6,741 bases of DNA from Bacteriovoracaceae bacterium UBA2428 (GTDB lineage Bacteria > Bdellovibrionota > UBA2428), in contig DDRA01000162.1 of the NCBI GenBank assembly GCA_002343545.1, positions 1,164 to 7,904 of the forward strand, written 5' to 3'. Positions 1 to 6,694 of the stretch are shown in pieces (positions within the stretch are counted from its first letter, which is position 1; each line of letters starts with the position of its first letter). Both the position numbers and the translations under genes were made by a program. Below the pieces are notes generated by a model, which was given only the letters and a program-made list of their open reading frames with translations, ran no database searches and was not told the origin of the DNA.

Positions 1-456
1 TCCACCGCTGCAATAAGTCCCCATACCCGATCCGCTGCCCGCGGCCGCCGTTGACAAGAAAGACGGGGTCCCGCCACCGCCCCCGGTGCATGTGGTGCCA
101 CTACCACCACCGCCACCGCCGGCAAGGAGAAGACGAGTGCCATCGAGTCGTTTGACCTCGCTGTAGCCCCCACCGCCGCCCGACGCGGGGACCGTCGAGC
201 GCAGGCGCGACCGGCCGTTACCACCGCCGTTGCTGCCCCCGGATGCGACGCCTGCGACCGTGGTTCGAGAGCCACCACCACCGACCGAAACTAGGAGCTT
301 CTCGCCGGGCGTAACCGTTACGGAGCCATGGGAAACGAAACCTCCTCCTCCTCCGACACCACCCGCACCTCCGGCGCCGCCACCGCCACCCCAGACTCGA
401 ATGTTAAGTGAAGTCACGCCATTCGGAACTTCGAACTCGCCGTTGGCGGTGAAGAC
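1..456 (-). other. Region encoding glycine-rich domain of the surface lipoprotein
   Basis: Residues from about 935 start with a short beta segment (VFTANG, then VPNGVTSLNIRVWG) followed by runs of five or six glycines separated by short hydrophobic strands such as KLLVSVGGGG and TRLLLAGGGG. This order is typical of glycine-rich domains in bacterial surface proteins and phage tail fibres. Such domains are also loosely like the glycine-rich domain of ALK-type receptors. Two cysteines (1057, 1083) may pair. On the plus strand the stretch reads as CCN-rich low-complexity DNA. The domain is cut by the window edge. Confidence 0.75.
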
Positions 457-3258
457 CTGCTTCGGCACCGTGACCGTGAACGTGATTTCCGAAGTTTCGG
501 AAGCGTTCCCCGCGCGATCCGTCTGCGAGATCTTGAGTGTTTTGCCCGCCCCGGCGGATCCCGCGGCATTCGCGGTGGAGGTGAACTGGCCATTGGATTG
601 GCAGCTAGCCGTTCCGGCGGTGATCCCGTGTCCGGTAGGTCCATAGGTCAGGGTGATCGTGTTGCCGCCCTCCACCCTGTACTCGCAGGTCCCGCTGACC
701 GTGAAACCCGAAGCCACGGACCCACCGTCCACCGGCGACGTGATCGTGAGGCCCTGCGGCGGCGTGCGATCGGCGTAGATCGGGCTCGAGGCCACGGCCG
801 ACCAGTTGCCGTTCGCGTCCTGCGAGCGCAGGTTCACGTAGTAGGTCTGTCCGTCGCTCGCGAAGTTCACGCTCGTCGAGTAGGCGAAGCTCACGTTAGG
901 CGAAGCGTCCGCCCAGTCCCGCACGTTGTTGAGGGCGTTGCCCGAAGTGCCCGTGCCGATCGCGACTTTGTAAACGCGCGGGGTCGGCAGACCCGAGACG
1001 GCGTCGCTGATGGACGCGTCGGAGAAGCTCAGGTTCGGCGTCGCGTACTGCTGCTTCCAGTAAGGAGTCTCCACGACGACGGGGATGACGCCGGTCGGAC
1101 CGACGCCGTCGACGCGCACGTTCGTCGTGCCGGGCACGTTCGCGAGCGGCAGGAGCGCGCTCACGCCGTCCGAGTCCTTGATGGTGCCGGCGTTGAGCTC
1201 GATCGTGTTGCCGAGCACGACGCCGGCGCCCGTTTCTTCGCCGACCTGCACGGTGTGGCGGAAGCGGATCTGCGTCGTGGTCGAACCCGACGCGTAGGTC
1301 GCGTAGGTCGAGGTCGCGCCGATCTGCAGCGGGATGCGCGGCGAGCCCGTCACGACGACGCCTTCCTCGAAGGTCACGACGAAGTCGAGGTTCTGCCCCG
1401 GCAAATAGATGCCGTTCGTGGGGACGGCGACGCCCGTTACGGCGGGACCGATGTTGTCGATCAGAATCCCCGTCGTCGAGGGCGGCGAGAAGGTCCGCAC
1501 GGCGTCGTTGCCGGCTTCGTCTTTGAGCGTGCCTCCGGTGAGGCCGATGGGCGACGTGAGGGCGAGGCCGTTCACGTCGTTGTCGGTGTCTTGGATCGTG
1601 TAACGGTAGACGAGCGTCGAAGTGCCCGAGCCGCTCACGTAAACGGCCGAGCGGCTGCCCGTGTCGAGCTGCACGCCGATCTCGCTGCCGCCGACGGCGA
1701 AGACGGGCTCCGAGAAGGTCACCGAAAAGTTCAGCGCCTGGCCGAAGCGGTAGGTTCCGAAGGGCGGAGCCGCCACGTTCGTGATCGTCGGAGCCAGACT
1801 GTCGACGCGCACCTGCGTTAGGTTCGGTGAACTGAATACGAGACTCGAGGCGTTGCCGACTGAGTCCGTGATCGTGCCGCCGTTCAGGTCCACTGAGTTC
1901 GCGAGGCTGATGCCGTTCGGGTCGTTCTCGCCCGGCTGGATGAGATAACGGAAAATGAGCGTCGAGGTGCCGGCCCCCGAGGAGAGGGTCGCGTAACGCG
2001 TCGTCGATCCCACCACGAGCGTGAGACGGGGCGCACCCGAAACGACCACGGGTTCCGAGAACTGGAGCGCGAAGTCGAGATTCTCGCCCGAGCCGTAGGA
2101 ACGATTGCCCGGCACCGCGATGGCGAGCGGCGACGGCGCGATCGTGTCGACTTGGACGTCGGAAAGCGTCGGCGAGACGAAGCCGACGCGCGCGCCGCGG
2201 CCGTCACCGGCCACGATGGCGCCCGTCCCCAGCTGCAAGGGGCTCGCGACGTACACGCCGTCCAGGTCGTTGTCGCCGGAGACGACGGTGTAGCGGAAGA
2301 GCAGGTTCGAGGTACCCGACCCGGAGACGAAGGCCGCCGAGCGCGCGCTCGAACCGATGACGAGCGAAAGCGTCGGGAGCGCGCCCGTGACCGTGACGGG
2401 CTCCGAGAACTGAACGGTGAAATCGAGGTTCTCGCCCGCGACGTAAGTCGCCGCGGCGGGGGCCAAGATGCCGGTCACGCCCGCGCGCGTGGATTGGATG
2501 GTGATCGTCTTCGCGACGTTGTTCGCGTCGCAGATGTCTTCTTCGAGAACTTCGTCGTAAGCGCAAGCGCGCACGCCGAAGGAAAGCGCCGTGTTCGGCG
2601 GAAAGAGATTCGCGTCGATCGCCGCCGAAAGGCGACCCGCCGAGGCCTGCACGACCGCGACCGGCAAAGCATCCCAGTTGATGCTATTACCCTCGCTCAC
2701 GAAGACTTTGTAGGAGCGCGCGGGCGTGCCCGAGGTCGCGCCCCACGTCACGAAAACCTGCTCGGTTTCGGCGCGGAAGGTCGCCGTGCGGATACCCGCG
2801 AAGGTCGGCGCGTCCGCGATCGGCGTCGAAAGCGTGAGGATCTTGCGTCCGCGTTGGATCTTGCCCGTTTTGAACTTGGCGAGACAGGAGTAGGTATAAG
2901 TTCGGCCCTGGGAAAGCCCCGAGTCCGTGTGGCTCAGCAACGTGGTGAGCTCGGATTTGAAGACCGAAGCGCCGTCGCGCTGAATATCCATTTGAATGGC
3001 GCCCGCCGGCATCTCGAAGTTAACAAGGATGCTCGAAGAGTCGATCGCCGCGCCGCTCACGCAACCGTCGAAGTCCCCGTTCTCGGCGATCCCGAGATCT
3101 TCGCTGGGCAATTCTTCCTGGGCAGGCGAGATGGTCGTGGTCAGGAGCTTGCCGTCGATACACGCGCTAAGGCAAAAAGCGGATAGAAGCAGAGTCCACG
3201 TTCCAGAGTTGGAACGTAATCCCCAGCCTAACTTAGCTCTGACGGCACCGCGCTTCAT
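1..3258 (-). CDS. Large modular surface lipoprotein with Ig-like repeats and glycine-rich domain (3' end beyond window)
   Basis: An open frame of exactly 1086 codons runs from ATG at 3258 to the left edge without a stop, so the C-terminus is missing. A lipoprotein signal is clear: basic n-region, hydrophobic stretch about 20-31, lipobox L30-S-A-C33. Ile follows the Cys, which suggests outer-membrane sorting. Domains in order: N-terminal domain about 60-147 with C66/C125; FN3-like domain about 148-258 with C232/C243; four tandem Ig-like repeats about 260-720; FN3-like domain about 721-830 (with the phrase DANGNWS); Ig-like domain about 831-932 with C858/C886; glycine-rich domain from about 935 with C1057/C1083. 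The repeats resemble those of large bacterial adhesins. A structural or adhesive role at the cell surface is inferred; no catalytic motif is visible. An ATG five bases upstream (3263) reads ATG-GGA-TGA and cannot be the start. It lies 82 bp downstream of a barrel protein gene on the same strand, so co-transcription is possible. Codon choice becomes less GC-biased in the last ~215 codons. Confidence 0.9.
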   Translation of the reverse strand, partial: MKRGAVRAKLGWGLRSNSGTWTLLLSAFCLSACIDGKLLTTTISPAQEELPSEDLGIAENGDFDGCVSGAAIDSSSILVNFEMPAGAIQMDIQRDGASVFKSELTTLLSHTDSGLSQGRTYTYSCLAKFKTGKIQRGRKILTLSTPIADAPTFAGIRTATFRAETEQVFVTWGATSGTPARSYKVFVSEGNSINWDALPVAVVQASAGRLSAAIDANLFPPNTALSFGVRACAYDEVLEEDICDANNVAKTITIQSTRAGVTGILAPAAATYVAGENLDFTVQFSEPVTVTGALPTLSLVIGSSARSAAFVSGSGTSNLLFRYTVVSGDNDLDGVYVASPLQLGTGAIVAGDGRGARVGFVSPTLSDVQVDTIAPSPLAIAVPGNRSYGSGENLDFALQFSEPVVVSGAPRLTLVVGSTTRYATLSSGAGTSTLIFRYLIQPGENDPNGISLANSVDLNGGTITDSVGNASSLVFSSPNLTQVRVDSLAPTITNVAAPPFGTYRFGQALNFSVTFSEPVFAVGGSEIGVQLDTGSRSAVYVSGSGTSTLVYRYTIQDTDNDVNGLALTSPIGLTGGTLKDEAGNDAVRTFSPPSTTGILIDNIGPAVTGVAVPTNGIYLPGQNLDFVVTFEEGVVVTGSPRIPLQIGATSTYATYASGSTTTQIRFRHTVQVGEETGAGVVLGNTIELNAGTIKDSDGVSALLPLANVPGTTNVRVDGVGPTGVIPVVVETPYWKQQYATPNLSFSDASISDAVSGLPTPRVYKVAIGTGTSGNALNNVRDWADASPNVSFAYSTSVNFASDGQTYYVNLRSQDANGNWSAVASSPIYADRTPPQGLTITSPVDGGSVASGFTVSGTCEYRVEGGNTITLTYGPTGHGITAGTASCQSNGQFTSTANAAGSAGAGKTLKISQTDRAGNASETSEITFTVTVPKQVFTANGEFEVPNGVTSLNIRVWGGGGGAGGAGGVGGGGGFVSHGSVTVTPGEKLLVSVGGGGSRTTVAGVASGGSNGGGNGRSRLRSTVPASGGGGGYSEVKRLDGTRLLLAGGGGGGSGTTCTGGGGGTPSFLSTAAAGSGSGMGTYCSGG
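1099..2481 (-). repeat. Four tandem Ig-like repeats of about 115 residues
   Basis: Protein residues about 260-375, 376-490, 491-605 and 606-720 of the surface lipoprotein repeat one pattern. It runs: a TY..G.NLDF motif, FSEPV.V.G, an L.IG.....A stretch, SG.GTS.L.FRYT, a D/N-rich loop before G, LNGGTI.D, then VD..AP at the end. Repeats 1-3 are closer to each other than to repeat 4, which has lost the SEPV and D/N-loop residues. The pattern is common in secreted repeat proteins of Gram-negative bacteria and is probably a beta-sandwich. At DNA level the copies have diverged, so this is a protein repeat rather than a fresh duplication. Confidence 0.85.
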
Positions 3259-3265
3259 CCCATCC

Positions 3266-3271
3266 AGGATA
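3266..3271 (-). promoter_or_regulatory. Possible -10 element (TATCCT) for the surface lipoprotein
   Basis: On the minus strand TATCCT (4 of 6 to TATAAT, with T1, A2 and T6 kept) ends 7 nt before the ATG at 3258. Transcription would then start at or next to the ATG, giving a leaderless message. I see no matching -35 hexamer at 16-18 bp. The only Shine-Dalgarno-like bases are a GGA four nt from the ATG. Confidence 0.3.
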
Positions 3272-3305
3272 GCCGGGGGTCTTCCTAACTAGGGTTAAGT
3301 TACGA

Positions 3306-3321
3306 TGAAGTGTTGACTTCA
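3306..3321. repeat. Short perfect inverted repeat between the barrel and lipoprotein genes
   Basis: TGAAGT and ACTTCA are perfect 6-base arms around a GTTG spacer. The repeat lies about 20 bp past the stop of the barrel gene and about 50 bp upstream of the lipoprotein start. On the minus strand no T-run follows, so it is not a convincing rho-independent terminator. It could be an operator for the lipoprotein or a chance palindrome. Confidence 0.3.
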
Positions 3322-3340
3322 AAATCGCCCGTTCCGGCAC

Positions 3341-3985
3341 TCAGAACACGTACCCGAGCCCCATCGAAAGGAGCGAAGTCCGCAGCCGAATCGACTCCGG
3401 CTTCGACGAGAAGCTCAAGAGTCCTTGCAGGAACTCCAGATTCAGTTCGACGTGACGGCTCAACGAAAAATCGAGGCCCACGCCCACGTCGACGGCGCCG
3501 ATCGATCCTTCCTCGAAGTCCGAGATCCCATCCATCGAAAGGTAATACTCGCGGGTCGCGAAATTGCCTTTCACGTAAAGATGAAGCCGGTCGCGACGGC
3601 CACGCTCAAAGATACCTTCGTAGCCGTCTCGGTGCTGACTCCCCAAGCCGAGGAGCGAGAACTTGCCGAAGACGTCGAAGCCCTTCAGCGGAAGCACGCC
3701 GTTGGTCAGGTCGAAGTCCGCCTTGTAGCCGAGACCGGCCGCGGCCCACGAAAGGATCTGGATCTGGCCCGAAACGAAAAAACCGCCGACGATCGGGGTC
3801 GTTTTGTCGTTCTGCAGGTTCTTGATGAGTCCGCCGCTCGTCAGGACGTGGAGCTTCGGCGCGAACTCCAAGGCCCGGGCCGGCGCCGCCACGGCCGCCG
3901 CGACGACGATCCCCGACAGAATCAAAGCCCGCGCCGAGCCCGCCGCGCGAGAGGTTTTGACATGACTTCTAGGCAAGCGGCGCAT
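3341..3985 (-). CDS. Small outer-membrane beta-barrel protein
   Basis: The gene encodes 214 residues. A long basic n-region (about 1-20) precedes a hydrophobic core (about 21-35) and a likely signal peptidase I site after A36-R37-A38. The mature part of about 176 residues alternates polar and hydrophobic residues in short stretches with glycine-rich turns. It ends in GLGYVF, so the last residue is Phe, the usual C-terminal signature recognised by the BAM complex. The length fits an eight-strand barrel such as those of the OmpW, OmpX and OmpA types, but I cannot assign a family. No enzyme motif is visible. It precedes the large surface lipoprotein on the same strand by 82 bp and is divergent from the PEGA lipoprotein, with starts only 20 bp apart. 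TTG at codon 4 or 21 could also be starts; ATG at 3985 is preferred because a TAGAAT hexamer lies just upstream. Confidence 0.85.
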   Translation of the reverse strand: MRRLPRSHVKTSRAAGSARALILSGIVVAAAVAAPARALEFAPKLHVLTSGGLIKNLQNDKTTPIVGGFFVSGQIQILSWAAAGLGYKADFDLTNGVLPLKGFDVFGKFSLLGLGSQHRDGYEGIFERGRRDRLHLYVKGNFATREYYLSMDGISDFEEGSIGAVDVGVGLDFSLSRHVELNLEFLQGLLSFSSKPESIRLRTSLLSMGLGYVF

Positions 3986-3993
3986 CAGGTGTC

Positions 3994-3999
3994 ATTCTA
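3994..3999 (-). promoter_or_regulatory. Possible -10 element (TAGAAT) for the barrel gene in a 20-bp divergent gap
   Basis: On the minus strand TAGAAT matches TATAAT at 5 of 6 positions and ends 8 nt before the ATG at 3985. There is no room for a normal leader with a Shine-Dalgarno, and none is seen. On the plus strand the overlapping hexamer CATTCT (3993-3998) sits 7 nt before the ATG at 4006, so the two promoters may overlap. No convincing -35 is found at standard spacing for either direction. Confidence 0.4.
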
Positions 4000-4005
4000 A
4001 GGCAA

Positions 4006-4605
4006 ATGCCGTCGATCGCACTCTCTCGACCCACGCTTTTCTCGGGCCTCTCGCTCGCCCTCGCGAGTGGCCTGCTCGCGTCCTGCGGCCATTCGGGGGA
4101 AATCCGCTCCACCCCCGAGGGCGCGAGCGTGCGCGGCGCCGACGGCAAAGAGTGGGGAATCACGCCGCTTGCCCTCGACAAGATCCCTGACCTCTCGGGC
4201 TCCTACCTCGATTTTACGCTCCGCAAGGAAGGTTTCGCGGAGCAGCGCATGTTCCTGGAATTAAGCGCGATCGACGAGATGAACGTCAAACTCTCGCCGC
4301 TCGCCGGCGATCACTTTCGCACGCAGGTCGCGGAAAGCTACGCCCAGCCCATCAGCCGCCTCATCCAAGAGGCCCTCATCGTGCAAGGCCACCTCGTGGC
4401 CAAACGGCCGGACCGGGCGGAGGGCGTCCTACGCGAGCTCCTGAAGCAGTATCCGGGCGTCGCCGCGCTCCACGTGCTCCAGGCCGATCTCTATTTCCTT
4501 CAGAAGAAACGCGGCGAAGGTCTGCAAGCCCTCCGCCAGGCCGCTCGGCTGGATCCGACGGAGCCCCGCGTGCGGGCCACGCTCGAAAGGCTCGACCGTC
4601 AATAA
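4006..4605 (+). CDS. PEGA-domain and TPR lipoprotein
   Basis: The product has 199 residues. The signal peptide has hydrophobic core 11-25 and lipobox L24-A-S-C27, with Gly after the Cys, so outer-membrane anchoring facing the periplasm is likely. Residues about 32-98 match a PEGA-type domain: STPEGA at 35-40, an intervening DGKEWG turn, ITP at 52-54, and KEGF at 74-77. PEGA domains are small beta folds often found in surface or periplasmic proteins. Residues about 120-151 and 153-187 form two TPR-like helical hairpins. The second has the usual spacing of A160, Y163, G170, A175 and P184. TPRs bind protein partners, so a scaffold or pilotin-like role is inferred. It lies 96 bp before the FliF/FliG-like gene on the same strand, so the two may be co-transcribed. 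AAGG lies only 3 nt before the ATG, too close for a good ribosome site. Confidence 0.9.
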   Translation: MPSIALSRPTLFSGLSLALASGLLASCGHSGEIRSTPEGASVRGADGKEWGITPLALDKIPDLSGSYLDFTLRKEGFAEQRMFLELSAIDEMNVKLSPLAGDHFRTQVAESYAQPISRLIQEALIVQGHLVAKRPDRAEGVLRELLKQYPGVAALHVLQADLYFLQKKRGEGLQALRQAARLDPTEPRVRATLERLDRQ

Positions 4606-4701
4606 GCCGACGCGTGCCTCCGCTGATCTAGCGAAAAATAGAGGAAGATTTCGCGAGTCGCGTCTCAACCTTTTCTGAACATTCGCCGAAGACTTCTTTG
4701 T

Positions 4702-6597
4702 ATGCCAGGTCGTCGCGCCTTAGTTGCTGGCCTTCACGCCTTCCGGAGCGGGCTCATCGCCCTGTTGCTGGTGGTCGGCCTGCCCGCGCGCGCGACGTCC
4801 CTCCTCGAAGAGGAGAGCCGCATCGAAGCCCAGGTCCGCACTCAGGTCCTCGACCTCGTGCGCGGCCTCGTGGGCGAGCATTACTTCGCGACGGCGCAGA
4901 TCCAGGCCAAGCTCAAGCGACCAGGCGAAGCTTCCAAAACGGAGGCTCGACGCCCTGCCTCGACGGCCAACGAAGACTCCATCCTGACCTTCGCGCCCGA
5001 CGCCTGGGACGATACTCCCGTGGGCGTGGCCGAAGGCTTCGAAGTCGCCAGCCTGAGCGTCGAGCTCTTCCTGGATTCCCGCATTCCCACGACTTCGCGT
5101 ACCGCGATCGCCCAGGCGACCCGCGACGCCCTTCGCAAGTACCCCGTCCAGATCCGCACCCAATTCCTTAACCGCGTGCCCGACCCGCAGCTTTCGACGG
5201 CCGAAACGAAGTCGGACGCTTCGCGCGCGCCGGCCTCGACGCCCGAGAAAGAAGCGTCGGGAGCTCCGACGTCGAAGCCCGTCGATCCCGTCGAACGTTT
5301 CTCGCTCATCGCGCTCGCGCTCGCGGGCTTCGCCGGCTTCGCGCTCCTCGGCTTCTTCTTGTCCAAGGGACTTGGCGGGCTCGCCGACTCGCTCAAGTTC
5401 GTCGCCCAACAACTGCCTTCGATGGGTCGTCGCGAGAAACCCCGCGCGGAAAGCGCGCCCGAAGCCGCCGCGCCCCGGGCGCCGACGCCCGAAGGCTCGG
5501 ATCGTCCGGCCCTCGGCATGGCCCTGCGCATGCTTGACCGTAATCAACGCAGTTTCCGCGAGATATTGGAGAAGAAACCCGTTCTCCTGATGAAGTCGCT
5601 TTCGATGGAGCGGGACCTCGATCTCGCCCACCTTCGCATTCTCGGCCCCATGCTCCAGGACGCCGAAAAGCAAAAGCTCCGCACCTTGCTCGGATCGCGT
5701 TCCGCGCGCGTCTCGAGCCTCGACGGCCAGGCCCGTCCCACGCCGAGCGAATCGGCGGCATGGCTGAGCGACATCGTCGGCAAGACCCTCGCGCTCGAAC
5801 TCTCGGGCAACTCGCGAATGCTCGCCATGCTGGGCACGGAAGACGCGCAGACCCTCTTGCGCCTCACGCCGAAAGACGTTGAGCTCTTCTTGCGCACGCC
5901 CCAACTCTTCTCGGACGGAAAAGTCTGGCGCACCTTCGTCGAGCTCGTTCCCGAGTCCCTGCTCGAGGACGTCTTGCGTCGCGCGACCCCCGAACAGTTC
6001 CGCGCGGCGCTCAGCCCGCAGGCGCTCGAAGAGAAAGAGTACCGCGCCTACATCGACAAGACCCTTAACCTCATCCGAAACTCGCTGCGCCAAGCCGGTC
6101 CCGCCTACGGACCGGGCCCCGAAGAAACCGCGCTCCTCGAGGACAAGATCCTGCCGGCCTTCCTGGCTTCGATCCAGGCCATGAGCCTGCCCGAAGAGAG
6201 CCGCCGCATCGACGAAGCGCTCGCGCAGAATCCGCGTTTGGGCGAGCTTCTCCACAAGCGCTACTGGCCGGTCGCGACCCTGCGCCGGGTCCCGGCCCGC
6301 GACCTGAAGGCCTGGCTCGTGGCGCTCGACAACCGCGTCCTCGCCGCCCTGCTCTTCTTCTGCGACATGGACCTCCAGCGCGAATGCCTGGGCCTCCTGC
6401 CCGAAGGCACCAAGAAAGTCATCGCCGTCAGTGAGCTCTCGCGACTGCAGGCGACGCCGATGGACGAAGCGCGGACGACGGAACTTTCCTCGATGGTTCG
6501 CGAGGAAATCCAGCACTTGAAGGGGCTCTGGCTCCAAGGGGATTTCTCGCTCAACTCGAACGGCGGCGTTCCCGCGTCCGGCAACCTCGCGGCTTAG
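4702..6597 (+). CDS. Membrane protein with FliF-like periplasmic part and FliG C-terminal-like cytoplasmic domain
   Basis: The product has 631 residues. A signal peptide (core about 17-28) has a likely cleavage site after A29-R30-A31. Residues about 34-160 are periplasmic. An acidic helical stretch (about 36-56) and an ASLSVELFLD strand (116-125) followed by a helix resemble the last periplasmic part of FliF. A Pro/Ser/Thr/Ala-rich linker (about 165-198) leads to one transmembrane segment, about 201-220. Basic residues after it (K222, RREKPR at 243-248) put the C-terminus in the cytoplasm. A second Ala/Pro linker (249-269) is followed by an all-helical region. The end, about 478-612, follows the FliG_C pattern: ILPAFLASI, then a Y-W-P motif in place of the family's MFxFEDL, then RDLKAWLVALD. 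FliF carries the MS ring and FliG the rotor; here both appear to be in one chain. The match is by eye and remote, so the function is unknown. The preceding PEGA/TPR lipoprotein gene is 96 bp upstream. No other flagellar gene is in view. Confidence 0.85.
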   Translation: MPGRRALVAGLHAFRSGLIALLLVVGLPARATSLLEEESRIEAQVRTQVLDLVRGLVGEHYFATAQIQAKLKRPGEASKTEARRPASTANEDSILTFAPDAWDDTPVGVAEGFEVASLSVELFLDSRIPTTSRTAIAQATRDALRKYPVQIRTQFLNRVPDPQLSTAETKSDASRAPASTPEKEASGAPTSKPVDPVERFSLIALALAGFAGFALLGFFLSKGLGGLADSLKFVAQQLPSMGRREKPRAESAPEAAAPRAPTPEGSDRPALGMALRMLDRNQRSFREILEKKPVLLMKSLSMERDLDLAHLRILGPMLQDAEKQKLRTLLGSRSARVSSLDGQARPTPSESAAWLSDIVGKTLALELSGNSRMLAMLGTEDAQTLLRLTPKDVELFLRTPQLFSDGKVWRTFVELVPESLLEDVLRRATPEQFRAALSPQALEEKEYRAYIDKTLNLIRNSLRQAGPAYGPGPEETALLEDKILPAFLASIQAMSLPEESRRIDEALAQNPRLGELLHKRYWPVATLRRVPARDLKAWLVALDNRVLAALLFFCDMDLQRECLGLLPEGTKKVIAVSELSRLQATPMDEARTTELSSMVREEIQHLKGLWLQGDFSLNSNGGVPASGNLAA

Positions 6598-6682
6598 CGC
6601 GCGGAAGCACGAAGCTTTTCCGGGCCTAGAAAAATTCCACCGAATTAACGAAATCTTCAAGCGGCGTGATTCCAGACGCACC

Positions 6683-6688
6683 TACACT
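6683..6688 (+). promoter_or_regulatory. Possible -10 element (TACACT) before the last gene
   Basis: TACACT keeps T1, A2, A4 and T6 of TATAAT and ends 6 nt before the ATG at 6695, which would place the transcript start at the ATG. A GGA two nt from the ATG is too close to act as a normal Shine-Dalgarno. No clear -35 is seen, although the region 6628-6658 is AT-rich for this window. Confidence 0.3.
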
Positions 6689-6694
6689 TGGAAC

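Noticed and set aside
1..456. CCN-rich repetitive stretch on the plus strand (proline-rich open frame at 230-646)
   Set aside because: It is the complement of glycine codons in the minus-strand glycine-rich domain, not a proline-rich protein or a CRISPR-like array; there are no regular repeat-spacer units.
598..3186. Plus-strand open frames of 407 and 344 codons (598-1821, 2152-3186)
   Set aside because: They lie opposite the continuous 1086-codon minus-strand frame, are Arg- and Asp-rich without any recognisable motif, and break within the region where the opposite frame shows clear repeated domains.
3957..3962. Perfect TTGACA -35 hexamer on the plus strand inside the barrel gene
   Set aside because: No acceptable -10 lies 16-18 bp downstream, and the CATTCT before the 4006 start is 30 bp away, so it is likely chance.
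3425..4000. Plus-strand open frame of 191 codons opposite the barrel gene
   Set aside because: The opposite frame has a signal peptide, beta-strand pattern and terminal Phe. This frame shows no such features and would overlap it fully.
6604..6625. Possible hairpin after the FliF/FliG-like gene
   Set aside because: Only a 4-bp AAGC/GCTT stem with a bulge to GG/CC and no T-run directly after it, so not a credible intrinsic terminator.
4720..6681. Minus-strand open frame of 653 codons opposite the FliF/FliG-like gene
   Set aside because: Long but a mirror of a strongly GC3-biased gene. Its translation is rich in Arg, Glu, Gly and Ala without domain or signal features, while the plus strand has a signal peptide, transmembrane segment and domain pattern.
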